From the NCBI GenBank assembly GCA_021158245.1, contig JAGGVB010000181.1, forward strand, positions 1 to 59,903: a stretch of DNA of 59,903 nt, in the 5' to 3' direction. A model generated the notes under the pieces. The model saw only the letters and a list, made by a program, of their open reading frames with translations, was not told the DNA's origin and did not search any database. The position numbers and the translations under genes are program-made. The stretch is from a bacterium. Lineage in GTDB: Bacteria > Zhuqueibacterota > QNDG01. Of this stretch, positions 1 through 8,208 are shown piece after piece (within the stretch, counting starts at the first letter, position 1; each line of letters starts with the position of its first letter).

Positions 1-1778
1 TACCCTGAGCCCGCATAATGGACTGAAATACCCATCTTTTTAAACTGCGGAATGTATTTTTCTATCACACTTATTGCGCTGTTTAATGCTTTGGAATTAT
101 CACTCTTAAGCTGGAATGTAAGGTTAGCGCTTCTGTATCCGTAATCAACAACCTTCCACAGATTATCAGGATCACCGGACATCTCATACAAAAGCAGATA
201 CTGGGCAATTAGATCCTGCGAATCGGGAATTCTGTTGAACTCCTCCTTATCCGCATGCATGACTTTGTTCATTCTCTTAAGATAATCGGTCAGTGCAAAG
301 GAATTCCCTACAACTGCAAGGGAGGAGTCAACATCACTCTGAAGTTTGTCAATAGCTCTTAAGACCTCCGGCTGTTTAAAAGTGTCATTTTCTTTTGATT
401 CAAAAATAACATTAAGGGTTGAAGTCCCTCCGAAATGCTCGTTTATAAATTTATCAGTCTGTACTATATCACTGTTTTCTTCAAATTTGTCGAGAAAACT
501 GGAATTTATCCACACCTTCTGAATACCGATAATTGATACGGCAATGACAATAGCTGTTGCAATAATAGTAATATATTTATACTTTAATAAATTACGGATA
601 AATTGTGAACTGAATTTATTCTGCTGTTTCTCCTTTTCTTTATCTTCTCTGTTTTTATCTTTCCATCCCGGAAGCCCGAACGCCATTATGCCTGCAGGCA
701 GAAGAACAAGAGAAAACACCATTGCCATCATCACTCCGAAAGCAGTGAATATTCCAAAGTATTTGATGGGATAGACCTGTGAAGTTAAAAGCGAGATAAA
801 CCCTACGGCAGTGGTAACTGAAGTCATGACAACAGGCTTCCACATCTCATGTATCATATTCATTACCACTTCTTTTTTGCCTGCCCCCGGATTATTCCTC
901 ATATAAAGATGCATGTGGCTGAAAATATGTATTCCGTCTGCAACGCCTATGGCTATAAGCATAACCGGTATCATTGTTGATACTGCATAAATCGGTACTT
1001 TTAGTAAAGCCATAAGCCCGAAAGTCCATACAGTGGCAAAAAGTACTACAAGTAATGTAAAAAATGTACTCTTAAAACTTCGCAGAACAGCAATCAGCAC
1101 AAAAATAATTACAAGTATGACAATGGGAACCATCCGCTTCATATCCTTTGGACCGAGATACGCCATTGTACCCTCAACAATAGGCCTGCCTGCCACGTAG
1201 AGTTTTTCAGGTCCTTCATATTTTTTTACCAGATTCAAAATTTCATGATAAAATTTCTGGGAAAAAACATCGTCGTTTATCTCTGCAATAATTACAGTAA
1301 CTGTTTCATCCTTGGAAACAAGCCTTCCGTAAATCATTTCATTACTTCGAACATTGTCTCTGATTTTATTCAGAGCTTCGGGAGATTCGGGGACCTTTTT
1401 ATAAAAGCTTTTTACGTCCATCCCGTCTTCTGTGCCGATAATATTATCCGCAGTGTAAAGGGAAGTAACATCGTCTTTGTTAATTTCCTTCATTTTTCCC
1501 AGAGTTTTTGTAAGATCCTTAACTTTTTTAAGTGTACTGTAATTGAAAACCCCCTCTTTGTTTTCAACAGCTATGATAATACCGTCCCGGATATTAAACT
1601 TTTCTTCAGCCTGATTGCTGTACACAAAAGCAGGATGTTTCTGCGGCATGTACTTATCAAGGTCTGTCTCCATTCTGCTCTGCTTTTTCATTACAACAAA
1701 AAATGCAATTGAAAATAAAAGAATCAGTACAAGAGCGAGATGCGGTTTTCCAAACAATTTTTTCAGCAGATTTTCCAT
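1..1778 (-). CDS. RND-superfamily (MMPL-type) exporter, N-terminal part
   Basis: The frame is open from the ATG at 1778 to the window edge (592 codons, C-terminus missing). An N-terminal membrane segment (about residues 13-30) precedes a large extracytoplasmic domain. A block of hydrophobic helices follows, including the short motif GVADGIHIFSHMH, and then a basic cytoplasmic linker rich in K and E. A second transmembrane and periplasmic unit begins after it. This is the layout of predicted RND exporters (COG1033/MMPL), which use proton motive force to move lipids or hydrophobic compounds. AAAGG lies about 8 nt before the ATG. It is the third gene of a TetR-cupin-exporter operon, 42 bp after the cupin gene, so the TetR protein probably controls it. 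Substrate unknown. Confidence 0.88.
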   Translation of the reverse strand, partial: MENLLKKLFGKPHLALVLILLFSIAFFVVMKKQSRMETDLDKYMPQKHPAFVYSNQAEEKFNIRDGIIIAVENKEGVFNYSTLKKVKDLTKTLGKMKEINKDDVTSLYTADNIIGTEDGMDVKSFYKKVPESPEALNKIRDNVRSNEMIYGRLVSKDETVTVIIAEINDDVFSQKFYHEILNLVKKYEGPEKLYVAGRPIVEGTMAYLGPKDMKRMVPIVILVIIFVLIAVLRSFKSTFFTLLVVLFATVWTFGLMALLKVPIYAVSTMIPVMLIAIGVADGIHIFSHMHLYMRNNPGAGKKEVVMNMIHEMWKPVVMTSVTTAVGFISLLTSQVYPIKYFGIFTAFGVMMAMVFSLVLLPAGIMAFGLPGWKDKNREDKEKEKQQNKFSSQFIRNLLKYKYITIIATAIVIAVSIIGIQKVWINSSFLDKFEENSDIVQTDKFINEHFGGTSTLNVIFESKENDTFKQPEVLRAIDKLQSDVDSSLAVVGNSFALTDYLKRMNKVMHADKEEFNRIPDSQDLIAQYLLLYEMSGDPDNLWKVVDYGYRSANLTFQLKSDNSKALNSAISVIEKYIPQFKKMGISVHYAGSG

Positions 1779-1820
1779 TTGATTTTCCTTTAATTTATGA
1801 ATATAATTTTATTCCGGATA

Positions 1821-2159
1821 TTAAAGCAGCCTTGTGGCCTTTTTCGGTTTTGGTACCTTTACAACAAGAACTCTTGCTCTGTTTTCCGTTGGATTGTAAA
1901 TACAGTGAGGAATATTTGCGGGGCTTTCGATTAGCATATCCGCTTTTACTGTTTCCCGCTCCTCTCCCACCATAATATCAGGAGTTCCCTCTAAGATATA
2001 GAAAAATACATCAACAGGAGTGATATGAGGTTTTAACTTCTCCCCTGGTTTTAGAGTAATGTGTACAGCAACTGCATGCTCAGTCTTATAGAGTTCTGAC
2101 GCTTTGACATTGTGAACATTTTCCATGGGCTGAACCTTTTTTGCATCAGCTATTTTCAT
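1821..2159 (-). CDS. Small single-domain cupin protein
   Basis: A 112-residue protein that is one cupin_2 beta-barrel. The first cupin motif is recognisable in GEKLKPHITPVDVFFYILEG and the second in the segment with PANIPHCIYNPT. One metal-ligand histidine of the usual HxH pair is replaced (HIT), so metal binding may be altered. A strong SD (AAGGAG, 7 nt spacing) supports the start at 2159. The gene overlaps the tetR stop by 14 bp and precedes the exporter, so it is translationally coupled. It may sense or modify the exported compound, but that is inference; no specific reaction can be assigned. Confidence 0.82.
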   Translation of the reverse strand: MKIADAKKVQPMENVHNVKASELYKTEHAVAVHITLKPGEKLKPHITPVDVFFYILEGTPDIMVGEERETVKADMLIESPANIPHCIYNPTENRARVLVVKVPKPKKATRLL

Positions 2160-2769
2160 AACTGCTCTCCTTGATCATCTCTGATATTGAATTCCAGACA
2201 ATCCCTCCCTTTTCTTCAAGATTAAATGAGAAATTTGACAGCCTCCACTTTGTAATTAAAAATCTCAGGGACCCTATTATAATTGTTGCCATCTGCTCGG
2301 CAGGGATATCATTTCTGATCTTTTTTTGTTCCTGTCCTTCTTTAATCAGTTTAAGTATTTTTTCCTCATTCTCATTCATTATTGAGAACACTTTTTCGGA
2401 AAGTCTTTTATCATTCTGAAAAATTTCTTCGGAGAATATTACTGCTGCCTGGGCGCTGTTTTCCGAAAAATACCTGACATGTGCCAAAAATATTTCCGTC
2501 AGGGCTGCTAAGGGAAATTTTTTGCCTTCAAGTGCAGAATGCAATTTTTTCGGAACTTTTGAGAAATAATCAAGAATACCAAGAAGAATATCTATCTTGC
2601 TTTCAAAATGTCTGTAAATAGCAGGCTCAGATAAACCCATACTTTTTGACAGATTTTTAATTGTAAGGTGCTGAATCCCCATATCCGAAATAATTTTTAT
2701 AGACTTATCAATTATTTCCGTCTGTCTTTCCGTATAGTTTTCCACCAAGCCCTCAATGTTAGTTAACAT
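2146..2769 (-). CDS. TetR/AcrR-family transcriptional regulator
   Basis: A 207-residue TetR-type repressor. The N-terminal helix-turn-helix spans about residues 35-58 (LTIKNLSKSMGLSEPAIYRHF), and a helical ligand-binding domain follows. It heads an operon with a cupin protein and an RND exporter, the classic arrangement of a ligand-relieved efflux repressor. The ATG at 2769 lies inside the operator and only about 2 nt after the predicted transcription start, so this start would be nearly leaderless. A GTG at 2745 preceded by GAGG (5 nt spacing) is an alternative that would remove eight residues and still leave a full TetR domain. Inducer unknown. Confidence 0.9.
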   Translation of the reverse strand: MLTNIEGLVENYTERQTEIIDKSIKIISDMGIQHLTIKNLSKSMGLSEPAIYRHFESKIDILLGILDYFSKVPKKLHSALEGKKFPLAALTEIFLAHVRYFSENSAQAAVIFSEEIFQNDKRLSEKVFSIMNENEEKILKLIKEGQEQKKIRNDIPAEQMATIIIGSLRFLITKWRLSNFSFNLEEKGGIVWNSISEMIKESSYENS

Positions 2770-2806
2770 TCACTAACATGATAAGAATTTTTTATCGCTT
2801 TGTCAA
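2756..2806 (-). promoter_or_regulatory. tetR operon promoter with overlapping operator
   Basis: On the minus strand TTGACA (2801-2806) and TATCAT (2778-2783) are separated by exactly 17 bp. The inverted repeat ATGTTAGT-N8-ACTAACAT (2756-2779) starts in the -10 box and covers the presumed +1 and the annotated ATG of tetR. This placement fits steric repression by the adjacent TetR protein (autoregulation). Confidence 0.8.
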
Positions 2807-3033
2807 GGTTTTTTTATTTATTGTGAATAAAGGGTACAGATTGTACATAAGGTTAAAATTTGCTATGCCAGCGAATCTTTGATTCTTCCACTAATCCGTC
2901 AAAAGCCGGACACAGTTGCACAAATTAGCACGAATTATTTTTATGCTTTTCTATATGAAGCATTTTTAACGTTTTCATACAGCCACGTAACTCGAGTCAG
3001 AGTGTAAATATTTTTCAAAATTAGTCAAATTTA

Positions 3034-3252
3034 TTATACAGCTTTTTCTAATATCAAATTTTCAGTTGAAATATTTAAAATATCTTCATTACTATATCGT
3101 TCTTTAGCACCTATTATTTCTAAACCTATAATTTTTCCATCCTCATCAAAATCAATATTAATGCCCTCTTCTAATTCTTTTGTTCGGGATACGACTTTTT
3201 CTTGAATTCTTATATATAAAGCATCTACTTCCTGATCGTATTCTATCTTCAT
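3034..3252 (-). CDS. DUF2283 family protein
   Basis: A 72-residue protein with the DUF2283 pattern: an N-terminal YDxExDALYIRI strand, then INIDFDEDGKIIGLEI and a C-terminal helix. AGGAG 8 nt before the ATG supports the start. It follows a DUF4258 gene by 11 bp on the same strand. DUF4258-DUF2283 pairs recur in many genomes and look like toxin-antitoxin modules, with DUF2283 in the antitoxin position; no activity can be read from the sequence. Confidence 0.8.
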   Translation of the reverse strand: MKIEYDQEVDALYIRIQEKVVSRTKELEEGINIDFDEDGKIIGLEIIGAKERYSNEDILNISTENLILEKAV

Positions 3253-3263
3253 CTCACTGTCTC

Positions 3264-3488
3264 CTATTTATTTTTATCTATTACAGTAATTATAATAAGT
3301 TTATCATCTTCTTTTTTAAAAGTTACTTTAATCCACTTTTCATTTATCTGCTTGTATGCATTTTCTCTTCCCTTTATAGCATTTTGTACATCTTCCGGAT
3401 CAAAAATTGTGCTTATAACATCTTCTTCAGAAACTTCCCTCCATTTCATCTGTCTTTTAGCATGCCTGCTAAAATATATCTTTTTCAA
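3264..3488 (-). CDS. DUF4258 domain protein (putative toxin-like partner)
   Basis: A TTG at 3488 is chosen because GAGGGGG lies just upstream; this gives 74 residues. An ATG at 3539 is possible but has no ribosome binding site and adds a poorly conserved extension. The protein begins with FSRHAKRQM and continues with EEDVISTIFDPE, the typical DUF4258 start, then a beta-strand series ending LIIITVIDK. The fold is related to the BrnT/RelE-like small toxins. It is paired with the DUF2283 gene directly downstream. Role inferred from pairing only. Confidence 0.75.
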   Translation of the reverse strand: MKKIYFSRHAKRQMKWREVSEEDVISTIFDPEDVQNAIKGRENAYKQINEKWIKVTFKKEDDKLIIITVIDKNK

Positions 3489-3694
3489 AAAGTCCCCCTC
3501 TTCTATTATTTCATAGCTACATATTAAACAGAGCAACATTCATTCTTATTAATCAATATCCCCGTTTTACCTCCACCTCTTTTGGAAACACTTCTTTTTT
3601 GTTGAACTGGGGCACAATATAAAGCATTTACCAGAGGAGCCAATTCTATAATAAATAGATTATACTTAAAAGTCAAGGTAAAACAATGAAATAT

Positions 3695-3733
3695 AAATTA
3701 AGGGGCACAGCGTATCACCATGCCCCTTAATTT
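3695..3733. terminator. Strong stem-loop terminator after the redox operon
   Basis: A 13-bp perfect stem (arms 3695-3707 and 3721-3733, core AAGGGGCA/TGCCCCTT) has a 13-nt loop and T-rich flanks on both sides. It lies downstream of the last gene of the redox operon (stop at 3813). A second short hairpin, CAGCAG-N8-CTGCTG, lies between them near 3772-3791. Confidence 0.75.
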
Positions 3734-3812
3734 TTCAATTAGGCCTCTATCTTTGAGAAAAAATCCTCACAGCAGATAAAATACTGCTGCGCACATTTTA
3801 CTCATATCTTTT

Positions 3813-4454
3813 TCAGCTTACAGAATTCACTACCTGCTCAACAAACTGAGGCTCCGGCAATGCACCCTCAAAGCTGTGATCTTCATTCATTACAATCTTC
3901 GGTACTCCCATGACTTCATACTTCTGCCCCATTTGCGGGAATTCGGAGACTTCAATTGTATCAGAAGTGATAAATTCATTCTCCATTGCAAGGAAATAAC
4001 CCATAATCGCAGCTCTCGGGCAATAAGGACACGTTGGCGTAACAAAAATCTGAATGTGCAGAGGTTTGTTAACTTTTTTAATCGCTTCCTTTGCATCATC
4101 TGAAAGCCCTGAGCTCCCTTCTGAAACTGCAAGAACCATTTCAAGAAGTGTGGCAAATTCATAGCCTGAAGGTATTCCGTAATAACGGATACCATAATCC
4201 TTTTCATTTCTGATTATTAAAGCCGGTATCTTATCAACATTATACTCTTCTTTAGCCTCTTTATCACTTACAAAACTAAGAACTTCCAGTTCAAGCTTAT
4301 CGGAAAGTTCTGTTACTTCATTAAGCAGAGTCTCAGTTTCCGAACAATATTGACATTCTGCTGCTACCTTCTGTGTAAAAAGTACCATTTTTACCGGATT
4401 CTTCATATCTTCCAGCCGTTTTCTTATCTCTACCTTATCTTCATCTCTTAACAT
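3813..4454 (-). CDS. Two-domain glutaredoxin-like protein (PDO family)
   Basis: 213 residues with two thioredoxin-fold halves, each carrying a CxxC motif: CQYC (34-37) and CPYC (142-145). The second half has the cis-proline segment MGVPKIVMN. This matches the protein disulfide oxidoreductase / 'glutaredoxin-like domain' family known from thermophilic archaea and various bacteria, which reduces or exchanges disulfides in the cytoplasm. No signal peptide. SD AGGAGG sits 5 nt before the ATG. It is the last gene of an operon starting with trxB, so the adjacent thioredoxin reductase is the plausible electron donor. Confidence 0.88.
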   Translation of the reverse strand: MLRDEDKVEIRKRLEDMKNPVKMVLFTQKVAAECQYCSETETLLNEVTELSDKLELEVLSFVSDKEAKEEYNVDKIPALIIRNEKDYGIRYYGIPSGYEFATLLEMVLAVSEGSSGLSDDAKEAIKKVNKPLHIQIFVTPTCPYCPRAAIMGYFLAMENEFITSDTIEVSEFPQMGQKYEVMGVPKIVMNEDHSFEGALPEPQFVEQVVNSVS

Positions 4455-4513
4455 TAAATCCTCCTGGGATATATTTATTATTTTAAAAAATTAAACGAAC
4501 TACTCACTAATTA

Positions 4514-5293
4514 TTAAAATTCACCATACTCTCCGCTACGCCTCTGTTCAAGCACAGGAAAATCTTTTCTATATTTATCGACTTCATCTATATCAATCTC
4601 GGCATGAAGAAGCACTTCATCCTTCGCTGCTTCAAGAATAACATCTCCCCGAGGGCCAATTAAAGCTGAAAAACCTAATTCTGTACTATCGGAAAGAGCC
4701 GCACTATTGCATCCTGCAACAAAGACAAGATTCTCAATTGCCCTTGCTTTAAGAAGTGTCCTCCAGTGTTCTAACCGCGGTTCAGGCCAGAAACCAGGCA
4801 CAAATACAATCTTTGCCCCGTCAAGAGTTATGCGTCTGAAAAGCTCAGGGAAACGCAGGTCAAAGCAAGTTGCCATGCCGGCTTTTGCCCACTCAGTACT
4901 AAAAACAGAATGCCTTGATCCTGCATAAAAATAGTCATTTTCATGCATTATATTAAAAAGATGCATTTTATGATATTTTTCTTTTAGCACACCATCTTTA
5001 TTATAATAAAAAGCAGTATTGTATACTCTTCCTTTCTCAACAGAGGGAGATGCTCCGATAATTGCAATTTTATTTTCTTTTGATATACGAGCCACTTCTG
5101 AAAATACGCCCTTATTAACAGGAGTAGCTAATCCTGATAATTTTCCCAGATCATAACCAGTAGCCCAGTATTCAGGAAGAATTAAAATATTACTTCCAAG
5201 GCCTGAAGCCTCTTTGGCCGCATGTTCCGCTTTGTCTAAATTTTTTTCAAGCACACCCTTTTCGGCCTGCATCTGAAAAATTGATATTTTCAT
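4514..5293 (-). CDS. Carbon-nitrogen hydrolase (nitrilase superfamily)
   Basis: 259 residues, a full-length single-domain amidase. The catalytic triad is visible: E41 (LPEYW), K109 (YHKMHLF) and C143 (ATCFDLRFPE). The closest functional relatives are omega-amidases and deaminated-glutathione amidases, which clean up amide by-products of thiol or transaminase chemistry. Its position between OsmC and a glutaredoxin-like protein makes a thiol-repair role attractive, but the substrate cannot be read from sequence. Confidence 0.88.
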   Translation of the reverse strand: MKISIFQMQAEKGVLEKNLDKAEHAAKEASGLGSNILILPEYWATGYDLGKLSGLATPVNKGVFSEVARISKENKIAIIGASPSVEKGRVYNTAFYYNKDGVLKEKYHKMHLFNIMHENDYFYAGSRHSVFSTEWAKAGMATCFDLRFPELFRRITLDGAKIVFVPGFWPEPRLEHWRTLLKARAIENLVFVAGCNSAALSDSTELGFSALIGPRGDVILEAAKDEVLLHAEIDIDEVDKYRKDFPVLEQRRSGEYGEF

Positions 5294-5308
5294 GGTTTAC
5301 AGAATCCT

Positions 5309-5725
5309 CTATTCCGGATTTATTTCAATTAACGGAATAATTTCAACACTGTTTTTTAGCATTGCAGATATAGCACAATATTTATTCTGTGAAAGATCCA
5401 CTGCCTTTGCTACCTTCTCAGGATCAATATCTTTACCGAAAAACTGGTAAGTTAAAGTTATTTTAGTGTAGACTTTCGGGTGCTCCGGAGCTCTTTCTGC
5501 ATCAATGCGCATTTCAAAATTATCAAGCTCAATATGCATTTTTTTTATAATTGATAATACATCCATACCTGTGCATGTTCCAAGAGCCATCAAAACCATC
5601 TCCATTGGACGTGCTGCGCCATCGCTGCCGTCAAGAGTTTCAACAGTATCAGCAACAACCCAATGGTTTGATTCACTTATTGCAGCAAGCGTCAATCCTT
5701 CAATACGCTTTATTCTGACTTTCAT
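5309..5725 (-). CDS. OsmC family thiol peroxidase-like protein
   Basis: 138 residues with the two conserved cysteines of the OsmC/YhfA group: C51 in LGTCTGMDV and C117 in NKYCAIS. OsmC proteins reduce organic hydroperoxides with these cysteines. SD GGAG is 7 nt before the ATG. It sits in a thioredoxin operon that could recycle the disulfide form. YhfA-type members have no proven substrate, so peroxidase activity is family inference. Confidence 0.9.
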   Translation of the reverse strand: MKVRIKRIEGLTLAAISESNHWVVADTVETLDGSDGAARPMEMVLMALGTCTGMDVLSIIKKMHIELDNFEMRIDAERAPEHPKVYTKITLTYQFFGKDIDPEKVAKAVDLSQNKYCAISAMLKNSVEIIPLIEINPE

Positions 5726-5820
5726 CTATTTTCTCCGTACATTTTATTGAACTAAAAGGACAAAGCACTTATTGCTATCTGTCCCTGCAGTTCCAATTTG
5801 ATATTTGCTATTCAATTATT

Positions 5821-6396
5821 CTACTTTAAATCAAGAAGATATTGGATATCATGCTCAAATTCACTTTTTGGGCGAAGCCCGATATATCTTTTCATTGCTT
5901 CACCTTTTTTGCTTATGATAAAAGCAGTGGGTATGGATCGAATCGGGCCGTATGCTTCTCCGACTTGCCTCGTAGCAACCGCAACTGGATAGTTCATTCC
6001 ATACTCTTTTGCAAAATCTTTAACTTTCTGTTCACCTTCCCTGCCAAAAGCAAGCCCGATAATTACAAGGCCTTTATCCTTATAATCATTATAAAGCTCG
6101 ATAAAAGCAGGAATTCCTCTGCGGCACGGCGGGCACCAGGTATCCCAGAAATCAATAATCACAACCTTGCCCCTGTAATCTGAAAGCGTAATTGTTTTTC
6201 CGTTAATATCTTTTAAGGAAAAATCCGGCGCTAAATTTTGAGCTGATGTCTCTTTCTGCGCTGTTTTTTCTGTCTGCTTAGTTTGTTTTACCTGCGTTGC
6301 TGCCTGCTTAGTGTTATTTTTCTGGCCACCATTGCAGTTAATACCTGCAACGCTTAAGAGAATAAGTCCTGCGAAAATAATTGCACTCTTTTTCAT
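5821..6396 (-). CDS. TlpA/ResA-like thioredoxin, membrane-anchored or lipoprotein
   Basis: The ATG at 6396 with AGGAG upstream is preferred over the upstream ATG at 6444, which lacks a ribosome site. The product has 191 residues: an N-terminal hydrophobic segment (residues 4-18) followed by INC (Cys21, a poor lipobox), a Q/K/T-rich linker, then an AhpC-TSA/Redoxin domain starting APDFSLKD with active site WCPPC (87-91). Such proteins act outside the cytoplasmic membrane as disulfide reductants, for example for cytochrome c maturation. Part of the trxB operon. Confidence 0.88.
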   Translation of the reverse strand: MKKSAIIFAGLILLSVAGINCNGGQKNNTKQAATQVKQTKQTEKTAQKETSAQNLAPDFSLKDINGKTITLSDYRGKVVIIDFWDTWCPPCRRGIPAFIELYNDYKDKGLVIIGLAFGREGEQKVKDFAKEYGMNYPVAVATRQVGEAYGPIRSIPTAFIISKKGEAMKRYIGLRPKSEFEHDIQYLLDLK

Positions 6397-6409
6397 AATA
6401 TCAAACTCC

Positions 6410-6577
6410 TTAATTTTTACCGCCGTATGCAAAAAGCCCGCCAACTACGGCTCCATATAGAATACTTATATAAGGGTTACTTGTTATAGGGCATGAACCT
6501 GAACGGCATCCCACGAATTTATAGTATAAAAAACCTGCAAGGCCGCCTATAATAACACCTATAAGCATATTAAGCAT
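6410..6577 (-). CDS. DUF6132 family small membrane protein
   Basis: 55 residues from the ATG at 6577, which has GGAG 10 nt upstream; an in-frame ATG at 6601 overlaps the trxA stop as TAATG and cannot be excluded. It has two short hydrophobic segments around a central GCRSGSCPITSNPY motif with two cysteines, the DUF6132 hallmark. The family is common beside thioredoxins in anaerobic bacteria; function unknown. The conserved cysteine pair suggests membrane thiol chemistry. Confidence 0.75.
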   Translation of the reverse strand: MLNMLIGVIIGGLAGFLYYKFVGCRSGSCPITSNPYISILYGAVVGGLFAYGGKN

Positions 6578-6600
6578 TTTCTTTTTTCTCCATTTTGCCA

Positions 6601-6924
6601 TTAAAGCGCAGCTTCAAGCTTTTTTACAACTACATCTTTCGGAACCGCACCGATAATTTGATCAACCGCTTTTCCGTCCTTAAAAATAATTGTAGTCGGG
6701 ATACTTATAACTCCGTATTCTCCGGTAATTTCCGGAGCCTCGTCTGTATTCAATTTCCCAATCTTTACGCGGCCGTCATACTCTTCTGCCAATGCTTCCA
6801 TAATGGGAATCATCAATCTGCATGGGCCGCACCAGGGCGCCCAAAAATCCACAACTACAGGAACATCAGACTCTATTACTTCATTTTGAAAATTACTATC
6901 ATCTAAGATTATTTCTGCTGCCAT
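6601..6924 (-). CDS. trxA: Thioredoxin
   Basis: 107 residues, the standard length, with active site WCGPC (31-35), the cis-proline segment ISIPTTIIF and the C-terminal family pattern. It is the general cytoplasmic protein disulfide reductant. SD AAGGAGG is 7 nt before the ATG. It lies two genes downstream of thioredoxin reductase in the same operon, giving a complete Trx system. Confidence 0.96.
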   Translation of the reverse strand: MAAEIILDDSNFQNEVIESDVPVVVDFWAPWCGPCRLMIPIMEALAEEYDGRVKIGKLNTDEAPEITGEYGVISIPTTIIFKDGKAVDQIIGAVPKDVVVKKLEAAL

Positions 6925-6950
6925 AAACCAACCTCCTTTTTACCTTTAAG

Positions 6951-7235
6951 TTATATCATTGAATCCAACAATTTCAGTACACAATCATTCTTAATCTTGT
7001 AACAAACCAGATGGCCCTCCCTGTGTGACTCAACAATCCCGAGATTTCTCAATATTGAAAGATGCTGTGAAACAGTAGGCTGAGCCATACCAAGCTCCTC
7101 TTCCATTGACCGGACACAAGGGCTTGTGTCTCTGATCAATTCCAAAAGCTGGAGCCTTGTCGGATTTGCAAGAGCTTTCAGCAATCTTGCACGTTCATTG
7201 TAATTTTGATTCTTCTTTTTTTTCTTGTTTACCAT
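6951..7235 (-). CDS. ArsR-family winged-helix regulator of the redox operon
   Basis: 94 residues from the ATG at 7235, one base after the trxB stop; an upstream in-frame TTG at 7253 is less likely. It shows the ArsR core LLKALANPTRLQLLELI, recognition helix MAQPTVSQHLSILRNLG and wing ESHREGHLVCYKI. Three cysteines (C40, C78, C85) are present. C40 sits where the first cysteine of the CVC metal box of ArsR/SmtB proteins lies, and C85 starts the last helix. A metal, arsenite, persulfide or disulfide signal is therefore plausible. Being second in the operon, it probably represses its own promoter (8209-8252). Confidence 0.9.
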   Translation of the reverse strand: MVNKKKKKNQNYNERARLLKALANPTRLQLLELIRDTSPCVRSMEEELGMAQPTVSQHLSILRNLGIVESHREGHLVCYKIKNDCVLKLLDSMI

Positions 7236-7236
7236 A

Positions 7237-8172
7237 TTACTCTTTTGAATCAATTAGCTTTATAGCATGTTCAACAGCCACAGTGCCTTCGCCGACCGCT
7301 GCTGTTATCTGTTTAATATTTCCCGCTCTTACGTCACCCGCTGCATAAACCCCCTTCACTGATGTTTCCATATTTTCATCTGTTTTAACATAACCCTGTT
7401 CATCCATATCAACTCTGCCTTCAAGAAAATGCGTATTAGGAATATATCCGATAAAAATAAATACTCCATCTACATCATAATCCTTTTTCTCTCCGGTTTT
7501 TATATATTCCATTGTCACAGAATCTACACGGTCGCTTCCTTTGATTGCAGTAAGCCTGTGATGCATAATAAACTCAAGTTTAGGTTCTGCCAAAGCCCTG
7601 TTAATAAGTATTTTTTCCGCCTTAAGCTCTTCCATTGTCTCGCGCCGCGAAATCAGCTTGACTGATCTTGCAAATTTTGTAATATAGAGAGCTTCCTGCA
7701 CGCTTGTACTTCCGCCTCCCACTACAAATACATTTTTATCCTTAAAAAATGGCGCATCACAAGTACCGCAGTAAGAAACTCCATGTCCTTTGAATTCTTT
7801 TTCTCCGGGGATTTCAAGCATCCTCGGCTCTGTTCCTGTTGTAATTATTACGCTTTTTGCAGAGTACTCCTTGCCCGCCGCTTTTACAATTTTATCCGGG
7901 CCCTTAAAATCCACTTCATTTACTTCTCCTGAAAGAACTTTTAAGCCGAATTTCCTTGCCTGTTTCTCCATGTTCTGTACAAGATCAAAACCTGCAACAC
8001 CATTTTCAAAGCCAGGATAGTTTTCAACCCAATCTGTCTGAGCTACCTGCCCGCCTGGAACGAGTTTTTCTACCATTGTAACATTCAATAGCGCTCTTCC
8101 GGCATAAATTCCCGCAGTCAGCCCTGCAGGGCCGCCTCCAAGGATTAAAAGATCAAAATCAGCCATTTTCAT
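7237..8172 (-). CDS. trxB: Thioredoxin-disulfide reductase
   Basis: The ATG at 8172 follows AAGGAG by 4 nt; the ATG at 8196 is upstream of that SD and rejected. 311 residues: FAD-binding GGGPAG (12-17), active-site CGTC (135-138), a second dinucleotide-binding motif GGGSTSVQEA and the C-terminal FAD motif GVYAAGDVR. The usual NADPH 2'-phosphate motif HRRxxxR is degenerate here (SRRETME), so the electron donor may be NADH or another carrier. It heads the redox operon. Confidence 0.94.
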   Translation of the reverse strand: MKMADFDLLILGGGPAGLTAGIYAGRALLNVTMVEKLVPGGQVAQTDWVENYPGFENGVAGFDLVQNMEKQARKFGLKVLSGEVNEVDFKGPDKIVKAAGKEYSAKSVIITTGTEPRMLEIPGEKEFKGHGVSYCGTCDAPFFKDKNVFVVGGGSTSVQEALYITKFARSVKLISRRETMEELKAEKILINRALAEPKLEFIMHHRLTAIKGSDRVDSVTMEYIKTGEKKDYDVDGVFIFIGYIPNTHFLEGRVDMDEQGYVKTDENMETSVKGVYAAGDVRAGNIKQITAAVGEGTVAVEHAIKLIDSKE

Positions 8173-8208
8173 TGTTCTCCTTAATATTACAGACATCTAA
8201 GTATTCGC

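Noticed and set aside
1245-1712. 155-residue plus-strand frame
   Set aside because: Antisense to the RND exporter, whose frame is open and has clear domains.
2941-2975. Hairpin ATGCTT/AAGCAT with T-run as a terminator
   Set aside because: The stem is only six A/T-rich pairs and there is no plus-strand gene upstream.
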